This document shows, one piece after another, positions 35,920 through 44,988 of a stretch of 64,000 bases of DNA. Source of the stretch: Micromonospora sediminimaris (GTDB lineage: Bacteria > Actinomycetota > Actinomycetes > Mycobacteriales > Micromonosporaceae). The notes below the pieces were generated by a model. It saw only the letters and a program-made list of their open reading frames with translations. It made no database searches and was not told the origin of the DNA. The position numbers and the translations under genes were made by a program. Each line of letters opens with the position of its first letter. The stretch's first letter is position 1. The stretch spans positions 57,321-121,320 of the forward strand of contig FOLJ01000021.1 of assembly GCA_900112325.1 (NCBI GenBank), read 5' to 3'.

Positions 35920-35933
35920 GTACCGACCGGTAA
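35920..35933. promoter_or_regulatory. Palindromic operator upstream of icmA
   Basis: GTACCGACCGGTAA contains arms TACCG/CGGTA around AC. It fits the same TACCGNNCRGTA pattern as the sites before ccr (39290) and meaA (58254). It lies about 75 bp upstream of the icmA ATG. The form is typical of TetR-family operators; the regulator is unknown. Confidence 0.6.
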
Positions 35934-35949
35934 CCTGAGCTGCCCGAAC

Positions 35950-36354
35950 TCAGGCGGCGGGGCCGTCGATGGCCACGTCGTCCACCCGGATGTTGATCTC
36001 GTCGACCCGCAGTCCGTACGCCTCGACCGCCCGGGTCACCTCGACCCGCACCGCAGTGGTCACCTCAGGCACCGGATGCCCGGCGTCGGTCACGATTACC
36101 AGGTTGATCACGGCACCGCCGTTGGTGACGTGCGCGGAGCAGCCCCGACGCGCGTCGCCGACCTGGTCGAGCCCCACCCGGTCCAGCACCGCGTTGAAGA
36201 ACCGGGCGACATCGCCACCCAGCTCGACCACGCCGGGCACGGCCTTCGCCGCGGCCACCGCGATCTTTTCCACCACCTCGTCCGAGATGTGGGTACGCCC
36301 GCCCGCCACCGCGTCCGGCGTCATCGCCAACTCCTGCGTCATCTCGTGGTCCAT
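35950..36354 (-). CDS. Asp23/Gls24 family envelope stress protein
   Basis: 134 residues from ATG 36354 (GGGGGA three bases upstream). The Asp23/Gls24 core is clear: RTHISDEVVEKIAVAAAKAVPGVVELGG, GGAVINLVIVTDAGHPVPEVTTAVRVEVTRAVEAYGLRVDEINIRVDDV. Family members associate with the membrane or surface and respond to envelope stress. It lies between icmA and meaB on the same strand, but no functional link is evident. Confidence 0.9.
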   Translation of the reverse strand: MDHEMTQELAMTPDAVAGGRTHISDEVVEKIAVAAAKAVPGVVELGGDVARFFNAVLDRVGLDQVGDARRGCSAHVTNGGAVINLVIVTDAGHPVPEVTTAVRVEVTRAVEAYGLRVDEINIRVDDVAIDGPAA

Positions 36355-36439
36355 GCGTCCCCCAGCGGCCGTCGCAGTACCCGCGCACCCGCGCGGCGGT
36401 GCGAGCCTAACCGTCTCCGGCGGTCCGTAGTGGACGCGG

Positions 36440-37444
36440 TTACCCGGCCAGCTGAGCGAGCAACGCCTCGGCTGCCGCGTACGGATCGGTGGCACCGGCC
36501 GCCACCTCGGCGGCGAGCGCCGGCAGCTGCGTACCGTCGCGCAGCGAGCCGATCCGGGCGCGGAGCACGCCGAGCGCGATCGCCTCGACCTCGGCGGCGG
36601 CCCGCGCCTCACGCCGACGTCGCAACTCGTCGTGCTCGACCAGCCAGGCGCGGTGCTTGTCGATGGCGACGGCGACGTCGTCGATGCCCTCACCACGGGC
36701 GGCGACCGCGCGAACCACCTGCGGACGCCACTGGCCCGGACCGCGCTCGCCGAGGGCGATCATGCCCTGGATGTCCCGGACGGTGGCGTCGGCACCGTCC
36801 CGGTCGGCCTTGTTCACCACGAAGACGTCGGCGATCTCCAGGATGCCGGCCTTCACCGCCTGGATCGCGTCGCCCATGCCCGGCGCGAGCAGCACCAGCG
36901 TGGTGTCGGCGAGCGAGGCGACCTCGACCTCCGCCTGCCCGACCCCGACGGTCTCCACCAGCACCACGTCACAGCCGGCGCCCTCCAGCACCCGCACCGC
37001 CTGCGGGGTGGCCGCCGACAGCCCGCCGAGGTGCCCCCGGCTGGACATCGAGCGGATGTAGACGCCCGGGTCGGTGGCATGGTCCTGCATCCGCACCCGG
37101 TCACCGAGGATCGCGCCGCCGGTGAACGGGCTGGACGGATCGATGGCCAGCACCCCGACCCGGTGCCCGTGCGCCCGCAGCGCCCGGACCAGTTCGTTCG
37201 TGGTGGTGGACTTGCCCACCCCCGGCGAGCCGGTCAGGCCGACCACCTGGGCCCGTCCGGTGTACGGGGCGAGCGCCGCGGCGATGGCCGGCACGGTCTC
37301 GTCGCCCGACTCGACCAGGGTGATCAGTCGGGCCACCGCGCGGGGGTCACCGTCGCGGGCCCGTTCGACAAGCATCGGAACGTCCCGGCTGCGGCGTACC
37401 GAACCGGTGGCCGCCGCCGGGACGCGGGTGTTGGACTCGCTCAC
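36440..37444 (-). CDS. meaB: B12-mutase-associated G3E GTPase (MeaB/ArgK)
   Basis: 334 residues. Walker A is GLTGSPGVGKSTTTNELV; DPSSPFTGGAILGDRVRM, VETVGVGQAEVEVASLAD and VVNKADRDGAD are the characteristic MeaB/ArgK segments. MeaB gates cofactor loading and protects or reactivates methylmalonyl- or isobutyryl-CoA mutase in a GTP-dependent way. Its ATG overlaps the thiolase stop (37441-37444, ATGA), so thiolase and meaB are one operon. icmA lies 600 bp further on the same strand and is its likely client. Confidence 0.96.
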   Translation of the reverse strand: MSESNTRVPAAATGSVRRSRDVPMLVERARDGDPRAVARLITLVESGDETVPAIAAALAPYTGRAQVVGLTGSPGVGKSTTTNELVRALRAHGHRVGVLAIDPSSPFTGGAILGDRVRMQDHATDPGVYIRSMSSRGHLGGLSAATPQAVRVLEGAGCDVVLVETVGVGQAEVEVASLADTTLVLLAPGMGDAIQAVKAGILEIADVFVVNKADRDGADATVRDIQGMIALGERGPGQWRPQVVRAVAARGEGIDDVAVAIDKHRAWLVEHDELRRRREARAAAEVEAIALGVLRARIGSLRDGTQLPALAAEVAAGATDPYAAAEALLAQLAG

Positions 37445-38640
37445 AGATCGGTTTCGGTGGGGTCGGGAACATGGATGATCAGTGCGTCGCCCTGTCCGCC
37501 ACCCCCGCAGAGCGCTGCCGCGCCGGTGCCGCCGCCGCGCCGCTTGAGTTCCAGCGCGAGGGTGAGCACCAGCCGGGCGCCGGACATGCCGATCGGGTGG
37601 CCGAGCGCGATCGCGCCGCCGTTGACGTTGACCTTGTCGGGGCTGATCCCGAGGTCACGGGTCGACTGGATACCGACCTGCGCGAACGCCTCGTTGATCT
37701 CGATCAGGTCGAGGTCGGAGACGGCCAGACCGCCCTTGCGCAGGGCGTGCTGGATGGCGTTCGAGGGCTGCGAGTGCAGGGAGTTGTCCGGGCCTGCCAC
37801 GTTGCCGTGCGCCCCCACCTCGGCCAGCCAGGCCAGGCCCAGCTCCTTGGCCTTCGCCTTGCTCATCACCACCACGGCGGCGGCGCCGTCGGAGATCGGC
37901 GAGGAACTGCCGGCGGTGATGGTGCCGTCGGAGGTGAACGCCGGGCGGAGCTTGGCCAGGGAATCGGCGGTGGTGTCCGGCCGGATGCCCTCGTCCTCGC
38001 TGATCACCAGCGGGTCACCCTTGCGCTGCGGGATGACCACCGGGGTGATCTCCTCGGCGAAGTGGCCGTTCTTCTGGGCGGCGGCGGCGCGCTGGTGGCT
38101 GCTGGCCGCGAACTCGTCCTGTTCCCGGCGGGTGATGCTCCGGGTGCTGCCGTGCCGCTCGGTGGACTCCCCCATCGAGCAGCAGTCCCACGCGTCGGTC
38201 AGCCCGTCGAGCGCCATGTGGTCCTTGATCACCACATCGCCGTACTTGTAGCCGGCGCGCTGGCCGAGCAGCAGGTGCGGGGCGTTGGTCATCGACTCCA
38301 TGCCGCCGGCCACCACGATGTCGAACTCACCGGCCCGGATCAGCTGGTCGGCCAGGGCGATCGCGTCGAGCCCGGAGAGGCAGACCTTGTTGATCGTCAG
38401 GGCCGGTACGGACATCGGGATGCCGGCCTCGACGGCCGCCTGCCGGGCGGGAATCTGCCCGGTGCCGGCCTGGAGCACCTGGCCCATGATCACGTATTGC
38501 ACCTGGTCAGGTGCGATTCCCGCCCGTTCGAGCGCAGCAGAGATCGCGATGCCGCCGAGTTTCGTCGCCGGTAGGTCCTTGAGGTTGCCCAGCAGGCGCC
38601 CCATCGGGGTCCGCGCGCCGCTGACGATCACCGAAGCCAT
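37441..38640 (-). CDS. phaA: Acetyl-CoA C-acetyltransferase (biosynthetic thiolase)
   Basis: 399 residues with all thiolase motifs: active-site Cys 87 in LTINKVCLSGLDAIALADQ, NEAFAQVGIQSTRDLG, GGAIALGHPIGMSGARLVLTL and a C-terminal CGGGGQGDALIIH. It condenses two acetyl-CoA to acetoacetyl-CoA, the entry to the ethylmalonyl-CoA pathway. The C-terminal signature and neighbours favour the biosynthetic rather than the fatty-acid-degrading type. It is first in an operon with meaB and divergent from the epimerase by 61 bp. Confidence 0.94.
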   Translation of the reverse strand: MASVIVSGARTPMGRLLGNLKDLPATKLGGIAISAALERAGIAPDQVQYVIMGQVLQAGTGQIPARQAAVEAGIPMSVPALTINKVCLSGLDAIALADQLIRAGEFDIVVAGGMESMTNAPHLLLGQRAGYKYGDVVIKDHMALDGLTDAWDCCSMGESTERHGSTRSITRREQDEFAASSHQRAAAAQKNGHFAEEITPVVIPQRKGDPLVISEDEGIRPDTTADSLAKLRPAFTSDGTITAGSSSPISDGAAAVVVMSKAKAKELGLAWLAEVGAHGNVAGPDNSLHSQPSNAIQHALRKGGLAVSDLDLIEINEAFAQVGIQSTRDLGISPDKVNVNGGAIALGHPIGMSGARLVLTLALELKRRGGGTGAAALCGGGGQGDALIIHVPDPTETDL

Positions 38641-38701
38641 ACCTGCCTCCGAGGGGGTGCCGACCTGTACGCCTTAACGATTGTTCGGCCAGACTAACGT
38701 C

Positions 38702-39175
38702 ATGCCTGAGAACTCCCCCGTCGAGCCCGCTGCCGACTATGTCACAGACATCGGGCTGCGCCGCATCGACCATGTCGGGATCGCGGTGCCCGACCTCGAC
38801 GCCGCCATCGACTTCTACCAGCGCACCTTCGGGATGCGCTGTGTGCACACGGAGACCAACACCGAGCAGGGTGTCCGGGAGGCGATGCTGGCGGTCGGGC
38901 CGAGCACCGAGGGCGGTTGCGTCCAGCTACTCGCGCCGCTGACCCCGGAGTCGACGATCGCGAAGTTCCTGGACCGCAACGGCCCGGGCGTTCAGCAGGT
39001 GGCGTACACGGTGACTGACATCGACGCGGCCTGCGCGGCGCTGCGCGAGCGTGGCGTACGGCTGCTCTACGAGAACCCGAAGCGTGGCACCGCCGACTCG
39101 CGGATCAATTTCGTGCACCCGAAGGACGCCGGCGGCGTGCTGATCGAGCTGGTCCAACCGGCCGCGGCGCACTGA
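38702..39175 (+). CDS. mce: Methylmalonyl-CoA epimerase
   Basis: 157 residues from ATG 38702. VOC-fold with RRIDHVGIAVPDLDAAIDFYQRTFGMRCVHTE, QLLAPLTPESTIAKFLDRNGPGVQQVAYTVTDIDAACAALRERGVRLLYENPKRGTADSRINFVHPKDAGGVLIELVQ. The metal-binding His, Gln and Glu positions of the family are present. It epimerises methylmalonyl-CoA, and probably ethylmalonyl-CoA, for MeaA. No ribosome-binding site is visible; a TTG at 38681 is in frame. The thiolase-MeaB block plus epimerase next to FilP/Scy-type genes matches the order I recall in Streptomyces coelicolor. Confidence 0.94.
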   Translation: MPENSPVEPAADYVTDIGLRRIDHVGIAVPDLDAAIDFYQRTFGMRCVHTETNTEQGVREAMLAVGPSTEGGCVQLLAPLTPESTIAKFLDRNGPGVQQVAYTVTDIDAACAALRERGVRLLYENPKRGTADSRINFVHPKDAGGVLIELVQPAAAH

Positions 39176-39289
39176 TCCGAAGGGCCGCGCACGACCCGTC
39201 GCGAGCACGGAGGTGTGCGCTTGCCGGAGCGGGCATGCACCTCCGCGCAGCGGCCGATGCACTTTTTCACAGGAGGCTTCCGGCCCTAG

Positions 39290-39303
39290 CTACCGTTCAG
39301 TAA
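39290..39303. promoter_or_regulatory. Palindromic operator upstream of ccr
   Basis: CTACCGTTCAGTAA shares twelve consecutive bases (TACCGTTCAGTA) with the site 15 bp upstream of meaA (58254-58266). It lies 127 bp before the ccr start in an otherwise empty 254-bp gap. Confidence 0.65.
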
Positions 39304-39429
39304 CCTCCGGCCTCACAGGTAGCCCGAAGGCGCGGGATGTGGCGGCGGCCGACATGGTGATCGCCGCCGACCAGCGTCGACGATGGCAGCCCCAGGCCCG
39401 CCGCCCAGCGGCGAGAACCGGAGGTCACC

Positions 39430-40785
39430 GTGCAGGACATCCTCGAAGCCATCATGGCGGCGGACGGGTCGGTCGACCCGGCGCGCGAGTTGGGCGGTGT
39501 CGCCGGACTGCCGGTACCGGAGAGCTACCGGGGCGTGGTGGTCCGGGCCGAAGAGACCCGGATGTTCGACGGCATGGCCACCCGGGACAAGGACCCGCGC
39601 AAGGCGCTGCACCTCCAGGAGGTGCCCACACCCGAACTCGGCCCGGGCGAGGCACTGGTCGCGGTGATGGCCAGCGCCATCAACTACAACACCGTCTGGA
39701 CCAGCATCTTCGAGCCACTGTCCACCTTCAGGTTCCTCCAGCGCTACGGCCGCACCTCCGAGTTGGCCCGCCGGCACGACCTGCCGTACCACGTGGTCGG
39801 TTCGGACGCGGCGGGCGTGGTGCTACGGGTCGGTGCCGGGGTGAGTCGCTGGCGCCCGGGCGACGAGGTGGTGGCCCACTGCCTGTCGGTCGAGTTGGAG
39901 GACGCGGCCGGTCACGACGACACGATGCTCGATCCGCAGCAGCGGATCTGGGGGTTCGAGACCAACTTCGGTGGCCTGGCCGAGCTGGCCGTGGTCAAGG
40001 CCAACCAGCTGATGCCCAAGCCGGCGCACCTGAGCTGGGAGGAGGCGGCCAGCCCCGGGCTGGTCAACTCGACCGCGTACCGACAACTGGTGTCGCACCA
40101 CGGGGCGAACATGAAGCAGGGCGACGTGGTGCTGATCTGGGGCGCCTCGGGCGGCCTGGGCGGCTACGCCACCCAGATGGCGCTCAACGGCGGTGCGATC
40201 CCGGTCTGCGTGGTCTCCTCTCCGGAGAAGGCGGAGCTGTGCCGGCGGATGGGTGCCGAGCTGGTCATCGACCGCTCCGCCGAGGGCTTCCGGTTCTGGT
40301 CCGACGAGCAGACCCAGGATCCGGACGAGTGGCGTCGCTTCGGCGAGCGGATCCGGGAACTCACCGGCGGGGAGGACCCGGACATCGTCTTCGAGCACCC
40401 CGGCCGGGAGACCTTCGGTGCCAGCGTCTACGTCGCCAAGCGCGGCGGCACCATCGTCACCTGCGCCTCCACAAGCGGCTTCCTGCACCAGTACGACAAC
40501 CGCTACCTCTGGATGCACCTCAAGCGCATCGTGGGCAGCCACTTCGCCAACTACCGCGAGGCGTGGGAGGCCAACCGGCTGGTGGCGCTGGGGAAGATCC
40601 ACCCCACCGTGTCCAGGACGTACGCGCTGGAGCAGACCGGCCAGGCCGCGTACGAGGTGCACCGCAACGCCCACCAGGGCAAGGTCGGCGTCCGCTGTCT
40701 GGCCCCAGAGGACGGACTCGGCGTACGCGACCCCGAGCTGCGCGCCCGCCACGCCGAGGCCATCAACCGGTTCCGTGGGCGCTGA
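39430..40785 (+). CDS. ccr: Crotonyl-CoA carboxylase/reductase
   Basis: 451 residues from GTG 39430 (GGAGG five bases upstream). A medium-chain dehydrogenase fold binds NADPH (VLIWGASGGLGGYATQMALNGGAIPVCVVSSPEK). CO2-handling segments match characterised Ccr: SAINYNTVW (Asn), IWGFETNFGG (Phe-Glu), and HLKRIVGSHFANYREAWEAN (His). It reductively carboxylates crotonyl-CoA to (2S)-ethylmalonyl-CoA, the committed step of the ethylmalonyl-CoA pathway and a source of polyketide extender units. It is a single-gene unit with an operator-like palindrome upstream and a terminator downstream. Confidence 0.96.
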   Translation: MQDILEAIMAADGSVDPARELGGVAGLPVPESYRGVVVRAEETRMFDGMATRDKDPRKALHLQEVPTPELGPGEALVAVMASAINYNTVWTSIFEPLSTFRFLQRYGRTSELARRHDLPYHVVGSDAAGVVLRVGAGVSRWRPGDEVVAHCLSVELEDAAGHDDTMLDPQQRIWGFETNFGGLAELAVVKANQLMPKPAHLSWEEAASPGLVNSTAYRQLVSHHGANMKQGDVVLIWGASGGLGGYATQMALNGGAIPVCVVSSPEKAELCRRMGAELVIDRSAEGFRFWSDEQTQDPDEWRRFGERIRELTGGEDPDIVFEHPGRETFGASVYVAKRGGTIVTCASTSGFLHQYDNRYLWMHLKRIVGSHFANYREAWEANRLVALGKIHPTVSRTYALEQTGQAAYEVHRNAHQGKVGVRCLAPEDGLGVRDPELRARHAEAINRFRGR

Positions 40786-40884
40786 CCTGAAGGCCGAGGC
40801 GTCGATGGCCATTCGGTGATCGCCGATTGGCTTTCCACACGGGTGCCCCGACGCCCATTCGTGCGAGCGGGCGACGTCGGAAAC

Positions 40885-40920
40885 AAAGGGCCGTGCGCCA
40901 CCGCGCCACGGCCCTTTTCC
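40885..40920 (+). terminator. Intrinsic terminator after ccr
   Basis: 11-bp stem AAAGGGCCGTG (40885-40895) with 40907-40917, ending CCCTTTTCC. It lies 100 bp after ccr. The rest of the 290-bp gap to 41076 shows no gene. Confidence 0.75.
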
Positions 40921-41075
40921 ACGTCACGCTCCGTGCCATCCAGCTCGCCCCGGAGCTGGCAAGATCGCATGTCGCGCCGGTGGTCGGCCACCGCGCGGAG
41001 TTGACCATGTAATGCGGGCGGCAAAGGGCGGCACGCTCTTGCGAAGCACCCCAGGGAGTCTGCCAGTATGTCCCA

Positions 41076-42344
41076 ATGCCCCAGCAGCAGTCCTCCCCTC
41101 TCGCGTTCTTCGATAACGCGAACTCGCAGCCAGATTTCACGGTTGGCCTGCGCGGATACAACACCGGTCAGGTCGACGACTTCATCGGCCGGCTCAACGC
41201 CGCACTGAGCCAGGCCAACAAGGACCGCGCCGACGCCGAGCAGGCGCTCAACGACGCGCAGCGCCGGCTCCGGCAGTCCGAGCAGCGGCTGACTGCCCTT
41301 GAGCAGAAGCTCACCGACACCAGCAAGCAGCTGGAGGAGAACAGCCGGCCCACGCTGTCCGGCCTCGGCACCCGGGTCGAGCAGATCCTCCGGCTCGCCG
41401 AGGAGCAGGCCAACGACCACCGCAACGAGGCCAAGCGCGAGTCGGAGGGGATCCTCTCCGCCGCCCGCCTCGAAGCGCGCGAGATCACCGACAAGGCACG
41501 CGCCGAGGCCGCGGCCATGAAGGCCACCGCCGAGCGGGAGGCGGGCAACGTCCGCACCGCCGCGGAGCGCGAGGCCGCCGAGGTGCGCGTCCAGGCCCGC
41601 CGCGAGGCCGACACGCTGCGCGCCGACGCGGATCGGGAGACCAAGCAGCTGCGTACGGTGACCGCCCACGAGGTCGCCGAGCTGAAGTCCACAGTGGAAC
41701 GCGAGGTGGCCACCCTCCGGGCCACCGCCGAGCGCGAGATCACCCAGCAGCGGGCCAAGGCCGCCCGCGAGGCCGAGGAGAAGCGCGCCGAGGCGACCAA
41801 GCTGCTCACTGACGCCCGCGACAAGCGCGACAAGGACCTCCAGGCCCTGGAGCTGCAGCTAGCAGAACGGCGGGAGAAGGCCGAGCGCGAGGAGTCGGAG
41901 CGGCACGCCGCCCAGGTCGCGCAGACCCAGAAGCTGGTCAACGAGGCCGAGCAGCGGGCCCGCGCCGCGCAGGACCGGGCCAAGGAGATCGAGCAGCGGG
42001 CCGAGGCCCGCCGGGTCGAGTCGGAGCGCACCGCCACCGAGACGGTGGAGAAGGCCAAGGCGCTGTCCGAGCGGACGCTGAACGAGGCGCGCGCCGAGTC
42101 GCAGCGCCTGCTCAACGAGGCGCGCACCGAGGCCGAGCTGACCACCCAGGCGGCGCGCCGCGAGGTCGAGGACCTCACCCGGCAGAAGGACGCCGTCACC
42201 TCGCAGCTTGGGCAGATGCTCTCCGGCCTGGCCGGCATCGTTCCGGGCGTGCCGAACAAGGCCGCCGCTGCCGAGGGCGACAAGCCGGCGGCCAAGAAGG
42301 CGGACGGGGCGGACGACAAGGTGGCCGCGGAAACCACCAGCTGA
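41076..42344 (+). CDS. DivIVA-motif coiled-coil protein (FilP/Scy-like)
   Basis: 422 residues. The N-terminus has the DivIVA-like element FTVGLRGYNTGQVDDFIGRLNAALSQA. Nearly all the rest (about 45-385) is charged Ala/Glu/Arg/Lys coiled coil with heptad and 11-residue patterning (AEREAGNVRTAAEREAAEVRVQARREADTLRADADRE). The tail is Lys/Ala-rich. FilP and Scy of Streptomyces are such proteins, scaffolding polar growth and cytoskeleton in hyphae. It shares the RVEQIL.LAEEQA motif with the next gene. A TTGCGA (41039) and CAGTAT (41064) pair six bases before ATG suggests a leaderless promoter. Confidence 0.88.
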   Translation: MPQQQSSPLAFFDNANSQPDFTVGLRGYNTGQVDDFIGRLNAALSQANKDRADAEQALNDAQRRLRQSEQRLTALEQKLTDTSKQLEENSRPTLSGLGTRVEQILRLAEEQANDHRNEAKRESEGILSAARLEAREITDKARAEAAAMKATAEREAGNVRTAAEREAAEVRVQARREADTLRADADRETKQLRTVTAHEVAELKSTVEREVATLRATAEREITQQRAKAAREAEEKRAEATKLLTDARDKRDKDLQALELQLAERREKAEREESERHAAQVAQTQKLVNEAEQRARAAQDRAKEIEQRAEARRVESERTATETVEKAKALSERTLNEARAESQRLLNEARTEAELTTQAARREVEDLTRQKDAVTSQLGQMLSGLAGIVPGVPNKAAAAEGDKPAAKKADGADDKVAAETTS

Positions 42345-42366
42345 TCACACCCGGGGCATGATCCAC

Positions 42367-42406
42367 GGCGCGGGGTGACATCGGGCGACCGGTGACACCC
42401 CGCGCC
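42367..42406 (+). terminator. Hairpin between the two coiled-coil genes
   Basis: 11-bp perfect stem GGCGCGGGGTG (42367-42377) with 42396-42406, 18-base loop, just after the first coiled-coil gene. It suggests separate or attenuated expression of the second. Confidence 0.55.
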
Positions 42407-42527
42407 GCCCTGCGTTTCGCGGGGCCCGGGCCGGCTACCAGCGTCGCCTTCCCCGAGCCGTGAAGTAGGTCCCAACAGGGGCGTCCGTATCGCCCCAGGA
42501 GGGCCCGATGCGTGTGAGGATGGGAGC

Positions 42528-44771
42528 ATGTCGCACGGCGAGGAACTGTTCGCGCTCGGCGGGGACGTGACCACGGAGCCCAGCTTCGAGTCCGCTCTGC
42601 GGGGGTACGAGAAACGACAGGTCGACCGATACGTCGCTCGTGCGGAGCACGAGATCGCCGCGCTCGCGGCCGAACGGGAGCAGGCGTACACCCAGATCCA
42701 CAAGCTGGCCGGTCAGGTCGAGGTGCTGCAACGCGACCTCGCCCAGGTGCGCAAGCAGGTCGGGGTCGTCGACCGGGCCGCCTTCCGACACCTCGGGCCG
42801 CGGGTGGAGCAGATCCTCACGCTGGCCGAGGAACAGGCCGAGGACATCCTCTCCGCCGCCAACGAGGAGATCGAAGCCCGCCGGGCCGCCGCCGAGCACA
42901 TCATCGAGGAGGCCCGCGTCGCGGCGGCCACCGCGCTCAAGGATTTCGAGATCGCCCTGGCCGCTCGGCGGGCCGAGGAGGAGCGGCAGGCCGCGACCCG
43001 CCGGGCCGAGTCGGAGGCCGCCGCGAAGTCGGCGAAGGAGGAGGCCGCCCGGCTGCGCAAGTCCGCTCAGGAGGCCCTGGCCCGGGCCCAGCAGGAGGCG
43101 ACGCAGCTCCGGGACGCGGCCAAGGAGATCCACAGCCGGGCCCAGCAGGAGGCGACCAAGCTACGCGACGCGGCCCGCGAGGCGCTCGCCACCGCCCAGC
43201 AGGAGGCGACCCAGCTTCGCGACGCCGCCAAGGAGGTGCACGCCAAGGCCCAGCAGGAGGCGCGACGGCTGGTCGACCAGGCCACCGAGGCCGGCCGGGC
43301 CACCCACGCCAAGGCCCAGCAGGAGGCCAAGCAGATCATCGACGACGCCGCCGAGGCCGGCCGGGCCGCCCGCAACAAGGCCCGCCAGGAGGCCGAGCGG
43401 CTGAGCACCCAGGCGACCGAGGCGGCCAAGCGCACCCGCGCCGAGACCGAGGCGTACGCCCAGCGGATGCGCAGCGAGACCGAGGCGTACGTGCAGCACG
43501 CCCGGGCGCAGGCGCAGCAGGAGCTGGGTGCCTGGCGGGCCGGGGTGGAGAAAGAGGTAAACAGCCGACGCGAGGCGGCCGACCGGGAGTTGACCGAGCG
43601 CAAGGCGACCGCCGAACGCGAGTTCACCGCCCGCCGCGATCACCTGGAGAAGCAGTACAAGACCCGCAACGCCGAGCTGGACGAGCGGATCCGCACCCGT
43701 ACCGCCGAGCTGGAGTCCGGCTTCGAGACCCGGCGGTCCCAGCTGGAGTCCGAGTACACGGCGCGGAAGAACGAAATCGAGCAGGGCGCCGACCAGATCC
43801 GCCAGGCCGCCGAGCAGGAGGCCGCCACGGTACGCGGGCGGGCCGAGGAACAGGCCGGTGAGCTGCTGCGCCAGGCGGAAACCGAGTCGGCCGCGAAGCG
43901 ACGCGAAGCCGACGAGTACGTCACCGCCGTGCGGAGTGAGGCCGACGAGTACGCGGCCAGCACCCACCGCGATGCCGACCAGTACGCCGAGACCACACGG
44001 CGGGAGGCGGACGAGCACGTCACCGCCGTGCGGCAGGAGGCGGACGAGCACGTCGCGGCGTCCCGCCGCCAGTTCGAGGAGTACGCGGCCACCACCCAAC
44101 AGCATCTGGCCACCACCCAGCAGCACCTCGCCGCCACGCAGCAGGAGGCCGCAGCCGGCCGGCAGCAGCTCGCCCAGGTGATGCTGGAGATCGCCAAGGC
44201 CCAGCAGCAGCTCGCCGACCTGCGTCAGGAGACGTGGAAGTCCCGGCAGGAGTCCGACGAACTGGAGCGCAAGTTGCTCGGCCTGCGGCTACAGGCCACC
44301 TCAGCGCCCGACGGCTCGACGCCACCGACGGTTGCCGCAGTGTCCGCCAACGGGGCACACCCCACCGGCGTCTCGACGAACGGCACTCAACCCTCCGGCG
44401 ACCCGCTGGCGGTCGCTCCCTCCGGCGGCGCTGCCACCCGCCCCGGCGACGAGGCCCCGGCCGGGGGCGGCCGAGCCGGTGACCGTCCGAGCGGTGACGA
44501 TGCCGGGCCGGCGACCAAGCCGGCGGCGGAACCGGTCACCACGGTCGAGGATCCCTCGCCGAACAAGCCGACAGCCGAGCCGACAAGCGTCGACGGCGGC
44601 ACCGCCAGCGAAGGGCTGGACGGCGAGCCGACGGTGGCGGCGGTACCCGGCGAGGGTGGCCGAGGTGCCACCCCGACGAAGATCACCAGCACCGGCGAGA
44701 ACGGCAAGCGTCCGACCAAGCCGACCACCGACGAGCGCAGCGCCAAGCCCAGCAAGGTCACCTCTGACTGA
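42528..44771 (+). CDS. Large DivIVA-motif coiled-coil protein (Scy/FilP-like)
   Basis: 747 residues. The DivIVA-like N-terminus is FESALRGYEKRQVDRYVARAEHEIAALAAEREQ, followed by GPRVEQILTLAEEQAEDILSAANEEIEARR as in its neighbour. A coiled coil to about residue 590 includes repeats based on AQQEATQLRDAAKE (five or so copies) and READEYVTAVRSEADEY. The last 150 residues are a Pro/Thr/Ala/Lys-rich disordered tail. It is probably the partner of the preceding protein at hyphal tips. Assignment as Scy or FilP is open: lengths (422 and 747) match neither Streptomyces protein well. Confidence 0.87.
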   Translation: MSHGEELFALGGDVTTEPSFESALRGYEKRQVDRYVARAEHEIAALAAEREQAYTQIHKLAGQVEVLQRDLAQVRKQVGVVDRAAFRHLGPRVEQILTLAEEQAEDILSAANEEIEARRAAAEHIIEEARVAAATALKDFEIALAARRAEEERQAATRRAESEAAAKSAKEEAARLRKSAQEALARAQQEATQLRDAAKEIHSRAQQEATKLRDAAREALATAQQEATQLRDAAKEVHAKAQQEARRLVDQATEAGRATHAKAQQEAKQIIDDAAEAGRAARNKARQEAERLSTQATEAAKRTRAETEAYAQRMRSETEAYVQHARAQAQQELGAWRAGVEKEVNSRREAADRELTERKATAEREFTARRDHLEKQYKTRNAELDERIRTRTAELESGFETRRSQLESEYTARKNEIEQGADQIRQAAEQEAATVRGRAEEQAGELLRQAETESAAKRREADEYVTAVRSEADEYAASTHRDADQYAETTRREADEHVTAVRQEADEHVAASRRQFEEYAATTQQHLATTQQHLAATQQEAAAGRQQLAQVMLEIAKAQQQLADLRQETWKSRQESDELERKLLGLRLQATSAPDGSTPPTVAAVSANGAHPTGVSTNGTQPSGDPLAVAPSGGAATRPGDEAPAGGGRAGDRPSGDDAGPATKPAAEPVTTVEDPSPNKPTAEPTSVDGGTASEGLDGEPTVAAVPGEGGRGATPTKITSTGENGKRPTKPTTDERSAKPSKVTSD

Positions 44772-44918
44772 CGTCTCGCCCTGAGCGTTGGCCCGGATCG
44801 GCTACGGCCCACCTCCAACGGCGAGCCGCCGCCGCGGGCGGCTGACGTCGGCGAGGACGCTGTCCCAGGCACGGCCAGGCCACCCCGCCCCGGAAGTCCG
44901 CACCCGCACCCGCACCCG

Positions 44919-44988
44919 CGATCTTGCAGTTGTGGTCGCGGCATACCAGGCGTTAGTGGACGAATCAGGGACCACAACTGCAAGATCG
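44919..44988. repeat. Perfect 19-bp inverted repeat, 32-base loop
   Basis: CGATCTTGCAGTTGTGGTC (44919-44937) with exact complement 44970-44988. It contains the stop codon (44965-44967, in the loop) and last codons of the small reverse-strand gene and lies about 150 bp after the large coiled-coil gene, so it can end transcription from both sides. Confidence 0.85.

Noticed and set aside
39213..40790. A 525-codon forward frame overlapping ccr in another phase
   Set aside because: Arg/Gly-rich shadow; the ccr frame has full-length family similarity and a good ribosome-binding site.
41168..42703. A 511-codon open frame on the reverse strand through the coiled-coil gene
   Set aside because: Ser/Arg/Ala-rich antisense shadow of a GC-rich repetitive gene; no domain, and the forward frame has clear family motifs.
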